Source: Herbaspirillum sp. (GTDB lineage Bacteria; Pseudomonadota; Gammaproteobacteria; Burkholderiales; Burkholderiaceae_D). From it: a stretch of DNA of 52,332 nt. Under the pieces are notes generated by a model, which was not told the origin of the DNA, searched no databases, and worked only from the letters and a program-made list of their open reading frames with translations. Of the stretch, positions 1 to 10,212 are shown piece after piece (position 1 is the stretch's first letter; each line of letters opens with the position of its first letter). Where the stretch lies: positions 1 through 52,332 of the forward strand of contig JAQGLY010000012.1 in assembly GCA_028292625.1 (NCBI GenBank), in the 5' to 3' direction. Made by a program: the position numbers and the translations under genes.

Positions 1-365
1 AGATGCTGGCCGCGCTGCTGGATTGGCCGCAGGCGACGTTTGCGTCGAAGCTGGTGCTGGAAGACGGCAAGGCCATCGTGACGCGCGAAGTCGACGGCGG
101 TCTGGAAACGGTGGCGCTGACGCTGCCGGCCATCGTGACCACCGATCTGCGTTTGAACGAGCCGCGTTATGTCACGTTGCCGAACATCATGAAGGCCAAA
201 AAGAAAACGCTGGATATCGTTAAACCCGATGCGCTGGGCGTGGATGTCGCACCGCGTTTGAAGACGTTGAAAGTGATGGATCCGCCCAAACGCAGCGCCG
301 GCGTCAAGGTGCCGGATGTCGCCACGCTGGTGGCGAAGCTCAAGGGCGAAGCCAAGGTTATCTGA
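1..365 (+). CDS. etfB: Electron transfer flavoprotein beta subunit, C-terminal part
   Basis: This is the 3' end of etfB; the window begins inside the gene and the first full codon is at base 3, so the Met there is internal. EtfB with EtfA forms the FAD/AMP-containing heterodimer that passes electrons from acyl-CoA dehydrogenases to ETF-ubiquinone oxidoreductase. The visible 120 residues carry the EtfB C-terminal signature around [20 protein letters not shown], including the Lys-rich stretch before a [15 protein letters not shown] segment. It lies 73 bp before etfA on the same strand, the usual beta-alpha order. The family call is firm; the N-terminal half is not visible. Confidence 0.95.
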   Translation, partial: MLAALLDWPQATFASKLVLEDGKAIVTREVDGGLETVALTLPAIVTTDLRLNEPRYVTLPNIMKAKKKTLDIVKPDALGVDVAPRLKTLKVMDPPKRSAGVKVPDVATLVAKLKGEAKVI

Positions 366-438
366 TTCAGGACAACGCGGGGCATAGCGCGCGTGCGTTG
401 CGACGCGCGCCCGACCACACATCATTCAGGAAATTATC

Positions 439-1368
439 ATGACAGCACTCGTCATTGCCGAACACGATAACGGCAGTCTCAAAGGCAGCACTTCGCATAC
501 CGTCACCGCGGCCATCGCCTGCGGCGGCGAAGTCCACGTGCTGGTCGCAGGCCATAACGCCAGGGCCGCCGCCGATGCCGCCGCCGCACTGGGCGGCGTG
601 ACCAAAGTCTTGCTGGCCGATGCGCCGCAATTCGCCGATGGCCTGGCGGAAAACGTCGCCGCGCAGGCGTTGGCGATTGCATCGTCGTACAGCCATATCC
701 TGGCTCCGGCGACCGCTTACGGCAAAAACATCCTGCCGCGCGTGGCGGCCAAACTCGACGTCGCGCAAATTTCGGAAATCACCCGCGTGGACAGTCCCGA
801 TACTTTCGAACGGCCGATCTATGCCGGCAATGCGATCTCCGTCGTGCAGTCGGCCGATGCAATCAAGGTGATTACCGTGCGCAGCACCGGTTTCGACGCG
901 GCGGCCCAAGGTGGCGGCGCAGCGGTCGAGACCATTGAAGCGGTGGCCGATTCGGGTAAATCGCGTTTCGTTTCGCGCGAACTGGCCAAATCGGACCGGC
1001 CCGAACTGACCGCCGCAAAAGTCGTCGTCTCCGGCGGGCGCGGTCTGGGATCCGCCGAGAATTTCAAGATCCTGGAACCGTTGGCCGACAGGCTCGGCGC
1101 GGCGATGGGCGCGTCGCGCGCCGCGGTCGATGCCGGTTATGTGCCCAACGACTGGCAGGTCGGGCAGACCGGCAAGATCGTGGCGCCGCAGTTGTATATC
1201 GCGGTCGGCATTTCGGGTGCGATTCAGCATCTGGCCGGCATGAAGGAATCCAAAGTGATCGTCGCGATCAACAAGGATGAGGAAGCGCCGATCTTCAGTG
1301 TGGCCGATTACGGTCTGGTCGCCGATCTGTTCGAAGCGGTGCCGGAACTGGTCAAGCAACTGGGTTGA
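439..1368 (+). CDS. etfA: Electron transfer flavoprotein alpha subunit
   Basis: A complete 309-residue EtfA, the usual family length. The N-terminal domain (residues about 1-180) has the ETF alpha/beta fold. The C-terminal FAD-binding domain shows [19 protein letters not shown], then [36 protein letters not shown] and the final [17 protein letters not shown], all typical FAD-contacting motifs. An AGGA ribosome-binding site lies 8-11 bases before the ATG. It partners EtfB and probably receives electrons from the acyl-CoA dehydrogenase encoded next. A 13-bp hairpin separates it from that gene. Confidence 0.97.
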   Translation: MTALVIAEHDNGSLKGSTSHTVTAAIACGGEVHVLVAGHNARAAADAAAALGGVTKVLLADAPQFADGLAENVAAQALAIASSYSHILAPATAYGKNILPRVAAKLDVAQISEITRVDSPDTFERPIYAGNAISVVQSADAIKVITVRSTGFDAAAQGGGAAVETIEAVADSGKSRFVSRELAKSDRPELTAAKVVVSGGRGLGSAENFKILEPLADRLGAAMGASRAAVDAGYVPNDWQVGQTGKIVAPQLYIAVGISGAIQHLAGMKESKVIVAINKDEEAPIFSVADYGLVADLFEAVPELVKQLG

Positions 1369-1377
1369 TCGGCATGC

Positions 1378-1413
1378 ATGAAGCGACCGCCTGCACGAAA
1401 GCGGTCGCTTCAT
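1378..1413 (+). promoter_or_regulatory. Perfect 13-bp hairpin between etfA and acyl-CoA dehydrogenase
   Basis: ATGAAGCGACCGC at 1378-1390 pairs exactly with 1401-1413 across a 10-base loop. It begins nine bases after the etfA stop. Only TTT precedes mixed sequence after the stem, so it is a weak intrinsic terminator at best. An mRNA-stabilising or partial termination role that sets the ETF to dehydrogenase ratio is inference. Confidence 0.6.
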
Positions 1414-1440
1414 TTCGGAAGTCAGGAGTAGGAGCCGCTC

Positions 1441-3234
1441 ATGAGCTACAAAGCGCCGTTGAAGGATATGCTGTTCGTGATGAACGAACTGGCCGGTCTG
1501 GCCGACATCAATCTCTTGCCTGGATGTAATGACGCCACGCCGGAAACGGTGAAAGCGATTCTCGAAGAAAACGGCCGTTTTTGCACCGAAGTGGTGGCGC
1601 CGCTCAATCATGAAGGCGATAAGCAGCCGAGCTTCTGGCACGACGGTGGGCAGGTCACTACCAGCAAGGGCTTCCGGGAGGCGTTCAAGGCTTTCGGCGC
1701 GGCCGGCTGGCAAGGGGTGCAGCATGCAAGCGAGTTCGGCGGTCAGGGCTTGCCGAAGCTGGTAGCGACGCCTTGCATCGAAATGCTGAACTCGGCCAGT
1801 CTGGCGTTCGCATTGTGCCCGCTGTTGACCGACGGCGTGATCGAGGCCTTGCTGACCGCCGGTACCGAAGAGCAGAAGGCCGCGTATCTGGAAAAGCTGA
1901 TCGGCGGCGAATGGACCGGCACCATGAATCTGACCGAGCCGCAAGCCGGTTCCGATCTGGCGCTGGTGCAGACCCGGGCGGTGCGGCAGGCCGACGGCAG
2001 CTATAAATTGTCCGGCACCAAAATTTTCATTACCTACGGCGAGCACGATATGGCGGACAACATCGTCCACCTGGTGCTGGCGCGCACGCCGGACGCGCCG
2101 CAAGGCGTGAAGGGCATTTCGCTGTTCGTGGTGCCCAAGTTTCTGAGCAATCCGGACGGCTCGCTCGGCCAACGCAACGACGTGATTTGCGTATCGCTGG
2201 AACACAAGCTGGGCATCAAGGCCAGCCCGACCGCGGTGCTGCAGTTCGGCGACCGCGGCGGCGCGGTCGGCACGCTGATCGGCGAGGAAAACCGCGGCCT
2301 GGAATACATGTTCATCATGATGAACGCGGCGCGCTTCGCGGTCGGGCTGCAGGGCATCAGCATCGCGGAGCGGGCGTATCAAAAAGCGGTGGCTTACGCG
2401 AAGGAGCGCGTGCAGTCGCGCGATCTGTCCGGCTCCGCGGGCCCGGTCACCATCATTCATCAGCCGGACGTGCGGCGCATGCTGATGAGCATGCGGGCGC
2501 AGACCGAGGCGGCGCGCGCGCTGGCGTATGTCGCAGCCGGCGCGTTCGACCTGGCGCATCACGAGAACGACGCGGAGTTGCGCCAACAGCATCAGGCGTT
2601 TTACGAATATCTGGTGCCGATCGTCAAGGGATGGTCGACCGAAATGGCGATCGACGTCACCTCCACCGGCATCCAGGTGCATGGCGGCATGGGGTACATC
2701 GAGGAAACCGGCGCGGCGCAGTACTATCGCGATGCGCGCATTCTGACGATTTACGAAGGCACCACCGCGATTCAGGCCAACGATCTGGTCGGCCGCAAAA
2801 CCGGGCGCGACGGCGGCGATGTGGCGTATGAAATCATCCGGCAGGTGCGCGGAACGGTCGCCGCCTTGTTTACCGCAGGGGGCGATGACTTGTCCGCGAT
2901 AGCGGAACGTCTGGAAATGGCGGCGGAGGCGCTGGAGGAGGTGGTGGCCTACGTGGTCGCCAATCTGAACAGCGATATCAAGGCGGTGTTTGCCGGCAGC
3001 GTGCCTTACCTGAAGCTGGCGGGAATCGTCTTGGGCGGGTGGCAGATGGGCCGGGCAGCACTGGCTGCGCAGCGGCAATTGCAGGCCGGCGGCGGCGACC
3101 GGGATTTTTACGAAGCCAAAATCGGCACTGCGCGGTTTTTTGCCGATCACTTCCTGACGCAGGCCGAAGCTTATCGCCTGGCGATAGTGGAGGGCGGGGA
3201 CTCGGTGCTGGCACTGAGGGAAGATCAGTTTTGA
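1441..3234 (+). CDS. Acyl-CoA dehydrogenase, long form with C-terminal extension
   Basis: A 597-residue FAD acyl-CoA dehydrogenase. It should oxidise an acyl-CoA to the 2-enoyl-CoA and reduce ETF. Visible motifs are GTMNLTEPQAGSDL (substrate/FAD loop), SGTKIFITYGEHDMADNIVH, IQVHGGMGYIEETGAAQYYR and YEGTTAIQANDLVGRK, whose Glu in YEGT is the usual catalytic base position. At 597 residues it is about 200 longer than short-chain enzymes and has the C-terminal helical domain of the large acyl-CoA dehydrogenase group. GGAG at 1431-1434 precedes the ATG. It is co-oriented with etfBA, supporting a fatty-acid or other acyl-CoA oxidation role. Chain-length specificity cannot be read from the sequence. 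Confidence 0.93.
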   Translation: MSYKAPLKDMLFVMNELAGLADINLLPGCNDATPETVKAILEENGRFCTEVVAPLNHEGDKQPSFWHDGGQVTTSKGFREAFKAFGAAGWQGVQHASEFGGQGLPKLVATPCIEMLNSASLAFALCPLLTDGVIEALLTAGTEEQKAAYLEKLIGGEWTGTMNLTEPQAGSDLALVQTRAVRQADGSYKLSGTKIFITYGEHDMADNIVHLVLARTPDAPQGVKGISLFVVPKFLSNPDGSLGQRNDVICVSLEHKLGIKASPTAVLQFGDRGGAVGTLIGEENRGLEYMFIMMNAARFAVGLQGISIAERAYQKAVAYAKERVQSRDLSGSAGPVTIIHQPDVRRMLMSMRAQTEAARALAYVAAGAFDLAHHENDAELRQQHQAFYEYLVPIVKGWSTEMAIDVTSTGIQVHGGMGYIEETGAAQYYRDARILTIYEGTTAIQANDLVGRKTGRDGGDVAYEIIRQVRGTVAALFTAGGDDLSAIAERLEMAAEALEEVVAYVVANLNSDIKAVFAGSVPYLKLAGIVLGGWQMGRAALAAQRQLQAGGGDRDFYEAKIGTARFFADHFLTQAEAYRLAIVEGGDSVLALREDQF

Positions 3235-3243
3235 TGAATAGGC

Positions 3244-3354
3244 GCGCTTCCTTCGATACGGGGCTTTGCCCCTACTCAGGACGAACGGTTTTCTTTAAAT
3301 TTTCACAAAAACCCCGTTCGTCCTGAGTAGGCGAAGCCGTATCGAAGGAAGCGC
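3244..3354. repeat. REP-like long inverted repeat between convergent genes
   Basis: GCGCTTCCTTCGATACGG-type arms face each other: left arm 3244-3288, right arm 3314-3354, with about 25 AT-rich bases in the loop. The arms carry the widespread TTCGATACG...CTGAGTA...CGAACGG theme. It lies between the convergent acyl-CoA dehydrogenase and TM2 genes and may end transcription from both sides. The family resemblance is from memory of such repeats; the palindrome is seen directly. Confidence 0.8.
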
Positions 3355-3366
3355 TCCGACCACACA

Positions 3367-3783
3367 TCAGCCGTAAGACCCGCCGGTATAAAGCAAATCG
3401 AAAGTACGCGCCAACAGCGCAATCAACCCCCCGGCCCCGACCAGCAGGCTGAACATCAACAGCAGCACCACCGTCCAGCCGGAATCAGACTGTTTGCCGG
3501 AGGCGGCGTTGTAACGCGCATCCCATTTTTCATCCGGCACCAGACCGATGGTCAGCGCCGCCAGCATGCCCGCCAATACCGAAACGATGAACAGGGAAGC
3601 GGTGAATAATTGTTGTTGTTCCGGCAATGCGGCCATCGCCAGCAGCGAAATCGGCACCGTGACCAAATGCAGCCAGCCCCAGCGGTCGCGCATGCCCCGC
3701 AGATAAAACCGGTGGGCGCCGATGCCGCCGAAAAAGACGGCGAGGAAGGTGGTGAGCGTTTTATTCTTGTGAGACGTCGACAT
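3367..3783 (-). CDS. TM2-domain membrane protein
   Basis: A 138-residue inner-membrane protein. After a short polar N-terminus, residues about 10-60 match the TM2 domain: two hydrophobic helices with FFGGIGAHRFYLRG in the first, the characteristic GGxGxHRFYLG-like motif. Two further hydrophobic stretches follow (about residues 55-75 and 108-130), so the protein probably has four membrane segments rather than two. TM2 proteins have no single known biochemical role. It is a single-gene unit, convergent with the upstream dehydrogenase and facing away from the rpsP operon. Function beyond membrane location is unknown. Confidence 0.85.
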   Translation of the reverse strand: MSTSHKNKTLTTFLAVFFGGIGAHRFYLRGMRDRWGWLHLVTVPISLLAMAALPEQQQLFTASLFIVSVLAGMLAALTIGLVPDEKWDARYNAASGKQSDSGWTVVLLLMFSLLVGAGGLIALLARTFDLLYTGGSYG

Positions 3784-3972
3784 CGGGGGAAAACCTTAAA
3801 AGCGATGAAAGCCGCGCAATTGATATTACTTTTTGTTAACTTTTGGCTGTTTACGGCCGGTTCGCGGTTGAAAGCAGGCTAGTGTAGCAGCGTTGAATCC
3901 GGCCGCGACGCCCGATTTGCGGCATTTCCCCCACGCTCGGCGTCGAAGCGGGGGCTTTACTTGCGATTAGGT

Positions 3973-4002
3973 TTGCGGTAGAGAGGCAAAGCGGGCTATA
4001 AT
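3973..4002 (+). promoter_or_regulatory. Predicted sigma70 promoter of the rpsP operon
   Basis: TTGCGG at 3973-3978 and a perfect TATAAT at 3997-4002, spaced 18 bp. It lies 43 bp before the rpsP start codon and is the best promoter match upstream of the operon. Confidence 0.65.
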
Positions 4003-4044
4003 TTGCAACTTTTTTCGTCATCGAACACCTTTTCTGGAATCATT

Positions 4045-4296
4045 ATGGTCGTTATTCGTTTAGCACGTGGAGGCGCCAAAAAGCGCCCATTCTTCAATAT
4101 CGTCGCAACCGATTCGCGTAATCGCCGCGATGGCCGCTTCATCGAGCGCCTGGGCTTTTACAATCCGGTCGCTTCGGGCAAGGAAGAAAGCTTCCGCATT
4201 GCGCAGGATCGTCTGGCTCACTGGCAAGGCGTAGGCGCGCAAGTGTCGCCGACCGTTGCCCGTCTGATCGGTGGCGCCGGCAAGGCAGCTGCTTAA
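4045..4296 (+). CDS. rpsP: 30S ribosomal protein S16
   Basis: An 83-residue protein matching bacterial S16 in full length. It begins [20 protein letters not shown] and continues with the [20 protein letters not shown] block, the conserved S16 core that contacts 16S rRNA during assembly of the 30S body. The reading frame is open further upstream to 4003, but the ATG at 4045 gives the universal S16 N-terminus and was chosen for that reason. It is the first gene of the rpsP-rimM-trmD-rplS operon, with a predicted promoter just upstream. Confidence 0.98.
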   Translation: MVVIRLARGGAKKRPFFNIVATDSRNRRDGRFIERLGFYNPVASGKEESFRIAQDRLAHWQGVGAQVSPTVARLIGGAGKAAA

Positions 4297-4318
4297 TACA
4301 GCTTCAGCATCGATACGC

Positions 4319-4918
4319 ATGGCGCAGCCGGGTGTTCCTGAAGATCTGGTGACCGTCGGCTATATATTCGGCGCTTACGGCGTGGCCGGCTGGGTTCGGA
4401 TCAAAACGTATTCGGCTGATGCGGATGCGCTGTTGGGCGCGCGGAGATGGTGGCTGAACAAGCCCGGATCCGCCGACCTGCACGATATCGATATGCTGCA
4501 GGCGAAAAGCCATGGCGGCGATGTGGTGGCGCAATTGATGGGCGTGGTCGGTCGCGATGCGGCCGAGGCGCTCAAGGGCCATCAGATACAGATTTCACGC
4601 AGTCATTTTCCGTCGTTGTCGGACGATGAATTCTACTGGGTCGATCTGATCGGCCTCGCGGTTGAGAATCTGGCTGGAGAACATCTGGGCGTCGTTGCCG
4701 ATTTGATGGATAACGGCGCGCATCCGATTCTCAGAGTGCTCAAGCCGGCGGCCGAGGCCGTCGTCGAAGCCGAGGCGGAGCCGCCCAAGTCGAACAAGCG
4801 AGGCAAGACGGCAGTTGCCGCTGCGCCGGAAATGCTGATTCCTTTCGTCGACCGCTTCGTTCGAACCGTCGATCAGACAGCCAAAAAGATTACGGTCGAT
4901 TGGGAACAGGATTACTGA
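4319..4918 (+). CDS. rimM: Ribosome maturation factor RimM
   Basis: A 199-residue RimM, which binds S19 and helps mature the 30S head. The N-terminal domain shows VTVGYIFGAYGVAGWVRIKT, the RimM signature. The PRC-barrel domain follows with FYWVDLIGLAVEN and ends in PFVDRFVRTVDQTAKKITVDW. Compared with typical RimM proteins, about 25-30 extra residues rich in Ala, Glu, Lys and Pro (about 142-170) interrupt the PRC barrel between the DNGAHPILRV strand and the LIPFV strand. The frame is open from a GTG at 4271 inside rpsP, but ATG 4319 gives the expected N-terminus. It lies 22 bp after rpsP. Confidence 0.95.
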   Translation: MAQPGVPEDLVTVGYIFGAYGVAGWVRIKTYSADADALLGARRWWLNKPGSADLHDIDMLQAKSHGGDVVAQLMGVVGRDAAEALKGHQIQISRSHFPSLSDDEFYWVDLIGLAVENLAGEHLGVVADLMDNGAHPILRVLKPAAEAVVEAEAEPPKSNKRGKTAVAAAPEMLIPFVDRFVRTVDQTAKKITVDWEQDY

Positions 4919-4978
4919 CGCGATTGCGCTTGCGCCATGTCGGAAATAACAGAATGACAAAGGGAAGAAAGGGACGAG

Positions 4979-5728
4979 ATGCAATTCGATGTCGTCACGT
5001 TGTTTCCTGAAATGTTCGTCGCGATCACCCAATCGGGGATTACGCGGCGGGCATTTGAAAAAAAACAGTGTGCGTTAAGCCTGTGGAATCCGCGCGATTT
5101 CACCACCGACAATCATCGCACCGTCGACGACCGGCCTTACGGCGGCGGTCCGGGAATGGTGATGTTGGCGAAGCCGCTGGAAGCGGCGCTCGATGCCGCG
5201 AAAGCACGTCAACTGCCGCTGTCCGGGCAGTCGCCGCGCGTGGTGTATCTGTCGCCGCAAGGCGCGCCGCTGACGCATCGCAGGGTGATGCAGCTGGCGC
5301 GGGAGCCGGGGCTGGTATTGTTGTGCGGGCGTTACGAGGCGGTGGATCAGCGTTTGCTGGATCGCTGCGTCGATGAGGAAATCAGCGTCGGCGATTTTGT
5401 ATTGTCCGGCGGCGAATTGCCGGCGATGGTCTTGATGGATGCGGTGATTCGTCAATTGCCGGGCGCATTGCATGACGACGCGTCGGCGCTCGAAGACAGC
5501 TTCGTCAACGGGCTGCTCGATTGTCCGCATTACACGCGGCCGGAAACGTATTTGGATGTATCGGTGCCGCCGGTTTTGTTGGGCGGTAACCACGCCGAAA
5601 TTGAAACGTGGCGGCGGCAGCGGGCGCTGGAAGCGACCGCCAGGAAACGCCCCGATTTGATTTTGCAGGCGCGTGCGAACGGTTTGCTGACGCACAGCGA
5701 CGAACGGTTTTTAAGCAGTTTGCAGTAA
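4979..5728 (+). CDS. trmD: tRNA (guanine-N1)-methyltransferase
   Basis: A 249-residue TrmD, which methylates G37 of tRNAs with S-adenosylmethionine and prevents +1 frameshifting. Seen are the N-terminal [20 protein letters not shown], the [10 protein letters not shown] loop, the knot segment [20 protein letters not shown] followed by [20 protein letters not shown], and the C-terminal helical domain with DCPHYTRPE. Length and order match the family. It lies 60 bp after rimM, and a GGGAAGAAAGGGACG purine-rich stretch before the ATG supplies the ribosome-binding site. Confidence 0.98.
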   Translation: MQFDVVTLFPEMFVAITQSGITRRAFEKKQCALSLWNPRDFTTDNHRTVDDRPYGGGPGMVMLAKPLEAALDAAKARQLPLSGQSPRVVYLSPQGAPLTHRRVMQLAREPGLVLLCGRYEAVDQRLLDRCVDEEISVGDFVLSGGELPAMVLMDAVIRQLPGALHDDASALEDSFVNGLLDCPHYTRPETYLDVSVPPVLLGGNHAEIETWRRQRALEATARKRPDLILQARANGLLTHSDERFLSSLQ

Positions 5729-5834
5729 GCGTGGACGATGGCGACGGTTTGGTCGCTTCGTTCGTATGTAACCCCCCATCCTCTACCGGGCATAGTCGCA
5801 CAACGCGCCGGCAAGATGGTTATAGGAGTAATAA

Positions 5835-6221
5835 ATGGATCTGATCCAGCAATTAGAGCAAGAAGAGATTGCCCGTCTCGACAAGAAAATCCCTGACTTC
5901 GCGCCAGGCGATACGGTGGTTGTCAGCGTGAACGTGGTCGAAGGTACGCGCAAGCGCGCCCAGGCTTACGAAGGCGTTGTGATTTCGCGTCGCAATCGCG
6001 GTTTGAATTCGAACTTCATCGTGCGCAAGATTTCGTCGGGCGAAGGCGTCGAACGGACGTTTCAGCTGTATTCGCCGATGATCGCTTCGATCGAAGTCAA
6101 ACGCCGTGGAGACGTTCGCCGCGCCAAGCTGTATTATTTGCGTGAGCGTTCGGGCAAATCGGCCCGTATCAAGGAAAAATTGCCTAACCGTCGCAGTGCG
6201 GCGGCAAAAGTCGCGGAGTAA
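5835..6221 (+). CDS. rplS: 50S ribosomal protein L19
   Basis: A 128-residue L19. It sits at the 30S-50S interface next to L14. The sequence carries [59 protein letters not shown] and the [19 protein letters not shown] block of the family. A short Ala/Lys C-terminal tail extends it past the roughly 115-residue E. coli protein. GGAG ten bases upstream of the ATG is the ribosome-binding site. It is the last gene of the operon and is followed by a strong terminator. Confidence 0.98.
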   Translation: MDLIQQLEQEEIARLDKKIPDFAPGDTVVVSVNVVEGTRKRAQAYEGVVISRRNRGLNSNFIVRKISSGEGVERTFQLYSPMIASIEVKRRGDVRRAKLYYLRERSGKSARIKEKLPNRRSAAAKVAE

Positions 6222-6243
6222 TTCGCGCAGGCAATATCCAAAG

Positions 6244-6270
6244 GGGACGCTTTCGGGCGTCCCTTTTTTT
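6244..6270 (+). terminator. Intrinsic terminator of the rpsP-rplS operon
   Basis: GGGACGC at 6244-6250 pairs with GCGTCCC at 6257-6263 around a six-base loop and is followed by seven Ts (6264-6270). Confidence 0.92.
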
Positions 6271-6293
6271 ATTCAGAAACCGGGGAAACGATT

Positions 6294-6968
6294 TTGGCTA
6301 GACCTCTTTTCGATCCATTGGCGTCGCAGCTGATCGCGATTGCCGGCGAAGCGGCAATCGGCGCTGAGCGCCTCGACAGCAACTGGTTGCGTGAACGCCT
6401 GGCCAATCCGCCGCCGCATTGGATGAGCGAAGACATCGACGAACGTCGCTGGCGCCAGATCACGCATCCGCTGCGGCCGGCAGCGGTGATGATCGCGATC
6501 GTCCAGCGCGAAAGCGGTCCGACTTTGTTGTTTACGCAACGCACGGCGGATCTGACCGATCACGCGGGACAGATCAGTTTCCCCGGCGGCAGAATGGAAG
6601 AGAGCGATGCCTCCATGATCGAAACCGCGCAGCGCGAAACGGAAGAGGAAATCGGCCTGGCGCGCGAGCACATCGAAATCCTCGGCCGCATGCCGGATTA
6701 TCTGACCGGCACAGGCTATAAAATGGCGCCGGTGGTGGGCCTGGTGACGCCGCCGTTCGAATTGAAACCGGACCCGCGCGAAGTGGCCGAAGTCTTTGAA
6801 GTACCGTTGGCGTTTTTGATGGATGGCGTCAATCATCAGCGCCGCGTGATCGAATTGCCGAAGCAATCGGTGAGCCGCACTTTCTATGCGATTCAGTACC
6901 AGCATTATTTTATCTGGGGCGCGACGGCCGCGATACTGCGCAACCTGTTTCATCTGCTGCGCAGTTGA
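6294..6968 (+). CDS. NUDIX hydrolase, probable CoA pyrophosphatase
   Basis: A 224-residue NUDIX protein of the CoA pyrophosphatase (NudL/YeaB) subgroup, which cleaves CoA to 3',5'-ADP and phosphopantetheine. The NUDIX box is complete: GGRMEESD followed by ETAQRETEEEIGLA fits GX5EX7REUXEEXGU. The subgroup motif LLFTQRTADLTDHAGQISFP lies directly before it. The start is probably TTG at 6294, with GGGG at 6282-6285 eight bases upstream; no in-frame ATG gives the full N-terminus. It follows the rplS terminator, so it is a separate unit. The subgroup assignment is by motif; the substrate is family knowledge. Confidence 0.9.
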   Translation: MARPLFDPLASQLIAIAGEAAIGAERLDSNWLRERLANPPPHWMSEDIDERRWRQITHPLRPAAVMIAIVQRESGPTLLFTQRTADLTDHAGQISFPGGRMEESDASMIETAQRETEEEIGLAREHIEILGRMPDYLTGTGYKMAPVVGLVTPPFELKPDPREVAEVFEVPLAFLMDGVNHQRRVIELPKQSVSRTFYAIQYQHYFIWGATAAILRNLFHLLRS

Positions 6969-7115
6969 ACCGGCGGCGGTGGCCGCGGAATCGCGCCCGC
7001 CCCGGCCTTTTTGTCGTCAATATTCGCAATACTGTTTCTAGTCCTGCCTTGCACATGTATTATCTTGAAATTCCCAAGCATATTGCACGCCATCCAAGGT
7101 TAGGGCCCTAGTCCG

Positions 7116-8072
7116 ATGACATTTCTCTCGATTCTGTTCGCATTGCTCATTGAGCAAATCAAACCGCTGCGCGCGGACAATCCGATCTATACGCTGATCC
7201 GCTCGTTTTCGACGCGTGTCGAAACCCGGTTTAACGCAGGTCACGCGCATCACGGGCAGCTCGGCTGGGCATTTATCGTGCTGTCGCTGACGGTCCCTAC
7301 CGCGGTGGTGTACTGGATGCTGCTGCATGTCAGCTTTCTGCTGGCGTTCGCATGGAACGTGCTGATCGTTTATCTGACCTTGGGTTTTCGCCACTACAGC
7401 CACTATTTCACTTCGATTCAATTTGCGTTGAATACCGGTGACGACGTCACCGCGCGCGCATTGCTGGCCGAATGGACCAAACAGGACACCGCCGGCATGG
7501 ACGTCGCCGATATTTCGCGGATCGTGGCCGAACGCGCATTGATCACGACTCATCGGCATGTATTCGGCGTGTTCTTCTGGTTTCTGATGCCAGTCGGGCC
7601 GGCCTGCGCGGTGATGTACCGCGTGGCCGAGCATCTGGCGCGCGCCTGGAACGAACCGGACCATATGCGCAGCGAGGTATTCGGCCGTTTCGCCGCGCGC
7701 GCGTTTTACTGGATAGACTGGCTGCCGGCGCGCTTCACTGCGGCGGCGTTTGCGATTGTCGGCAATTTCGAAGAGGCGATTTACGCCTGGCGTAATTTCG
7801 CCGGGAAATGGGAGGACGAAGCCGCCGGGATCATCCTGTCGGCCGGCGGCGGCGCGATGGGCGTACGCTTCGGTTCGCCGGCGGAAAGCGTCGCCGAAAT
7901 CCTGCCGCCCGACGCGTCCATGGTCGACTCGCTGGGAGCGGAAGCGGAAATATTGCCGGGCGAAGCGCCGTCGCCGAGGACGCTGCAAAGCACGGTCGGT
8001 CTGGTCTGGCGGGCGCTGCTGTTGTGGATGTCTTTGCTGTTGCTGCTGTCGCTGGCGGTCTGGATGGGCTAG
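7116..8072 (+). CDS. CobD/CbiB-family membrane protein
   Basis: A 318-residue inner-membrane protein resembling CobD/CbiB, the enzyme that attaches aminopropanol to cobyric acid in cobalamin synthesis. The N-terminus FLSILFALLIEQIKPLR, the hydrophobic helices at about 48-88, the RHYSHYFTSIQFALNTGD region and the VADISRIVAERALITTHRHV segment (the counterpart of the CbiB S-I-V-E-NL-D region) support this. The last 25 residues form another hydrophobic helix. No other cobalamin gene is in the window, and the usual SxxENxxD core is altered, so the real substrate may differ. AmpE-like function is an alternative. The family call is fairly sure; the reaction is not. Confidence 0.75.
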   Translation: MTFLSILFALLIEQIKPLRADNPIYTLIRSFSTRVETRFNAGHAHHGQLGWAFIVLSLTVPTAVVYWMLLHVSFLLAFAWNVLIVYLTLGFRHYSHYFTSIQFALNTGDDVTARALLAEWTKQDTAGMDVADISRIVAERALITTHRHVFGVFFWFLMPVGPACAVMYRVAEHLARAWNEPDHMRSEVFGRFAARAFYWIDWLPARFTAAAFAIVGNFEEAIYAWRNFAGKWEDEAAGIILSAGGGAMGVRFGSPAESVAEILPPDASMVDSLGAEAEILPGEAPSPRTLQSTVGLVWRALLLWMSLLLLLSLAVWMG

Positions 8073-8193
8073 GTCGACTGTAACAGTCCACTACTGCCGA
8101 TGGAGCCAAGTCTTATATAAGATATAATGCTGCATCGCGGAACGTTCCCGGTTTTCGGGAGCTGCGTCCGCGACATACGTCAGAGAAAAGTGC

Positions 8194-8529
8194 ATGACTG
8201 ATTCGATTTCATCGCCTGCTCAAGAATTTGTCATTTTGGGTCTGACCCGGGATGGCAAGCAGTTCCGCCCCAGCGACTGGGCCGAACGTTTATGCGGTGT
8301 CATGTCCTGTTTTCGTCCGGAGGGCTCGGGCGGCCCCAACGCTCGCCTGCAGTATTCCCCTTACGTCCGCCCCACATTTCTGAACGGCGTGCGTGCAGTG
8401 GCCGTCAACGAAGCGCTGCGTACCATCGAGCCGCTGGCTTATCATTTCGTGATCGATTTTGCCAAGGACAATGATTTGCAGGTCATCAATGCCTGCGTAT
8501 TGCCCGAGCCGAACAACAAGTCCGCGTAA
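8194..8529 (+). CDS. DUF3579 protein of unknown function
   Basis: A 111-residue soluble protein that matches the DUF3579 family common in Betaproteobacteria. Characteristic segments are [51 protein letters not shown] and [20 protein letters not shown]. No catalytic residues or membrane segment are evident. A TATAAT at 8123-8128 could be its -10 element, though no convincing -35 was found. It lies upstream of fumC with a 130-bp gap. No function can be assigned. Confidence 0.85.
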   Translation: MTDSISSPAQEFVILGLTRDGKQFRPSDWAERLCGVMSCFRPEGSGGPNARLQYSPYVRPTFLNGVRAVAVNEALRTIEPLAYHFVIDFAKDNDLQVINACVLPEPNNKSA

Positions 8530-8659
8530 GCGTATCCAGTACGCCGCAGCGACCGAACCTCCGCCACCCCCCCCAACATATGTCTTATCCGCTATGCCGA
8601 AATGCAAGTCATCGCATGCCGCATGTTCGACTGCCGTTTTCATTTCATGGAGAAAAATG

Positions 8660-10048
<1,389 letters not shown>

Positions 10049-10212
10049 ATGATGTAAAAATACAAATAAATGTGTTTAAGATGCCGCGAAAATCGCTTAA
10101 ATCTAGTTACTATATGCAACAAATCGAGTCGGGCGGCTCCGCTTTTCGTATATTAATGACAGTTACTTGTACTGCTAAGAAGTACGTCCGACTAACCCGA
10201 GATAGAGCGATC

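Noticed and set aside
367..3150. A 927-codon open frame on the minus strand opposite etfA and the acyl-CoA dehydrogenase
   Set aside because: Its translation is rich in Arg, His, Gln and Gly without domains, which is the mirror image of GC-rich coding sequence; the plus-strand genes are unmistakable.
8459..8659. Upstream extension of fumC
   Set aside because: It overlaps the DUF3579 gene and adds residues foreign to fumarases; ATG 8660 has the ribosome-binding site.
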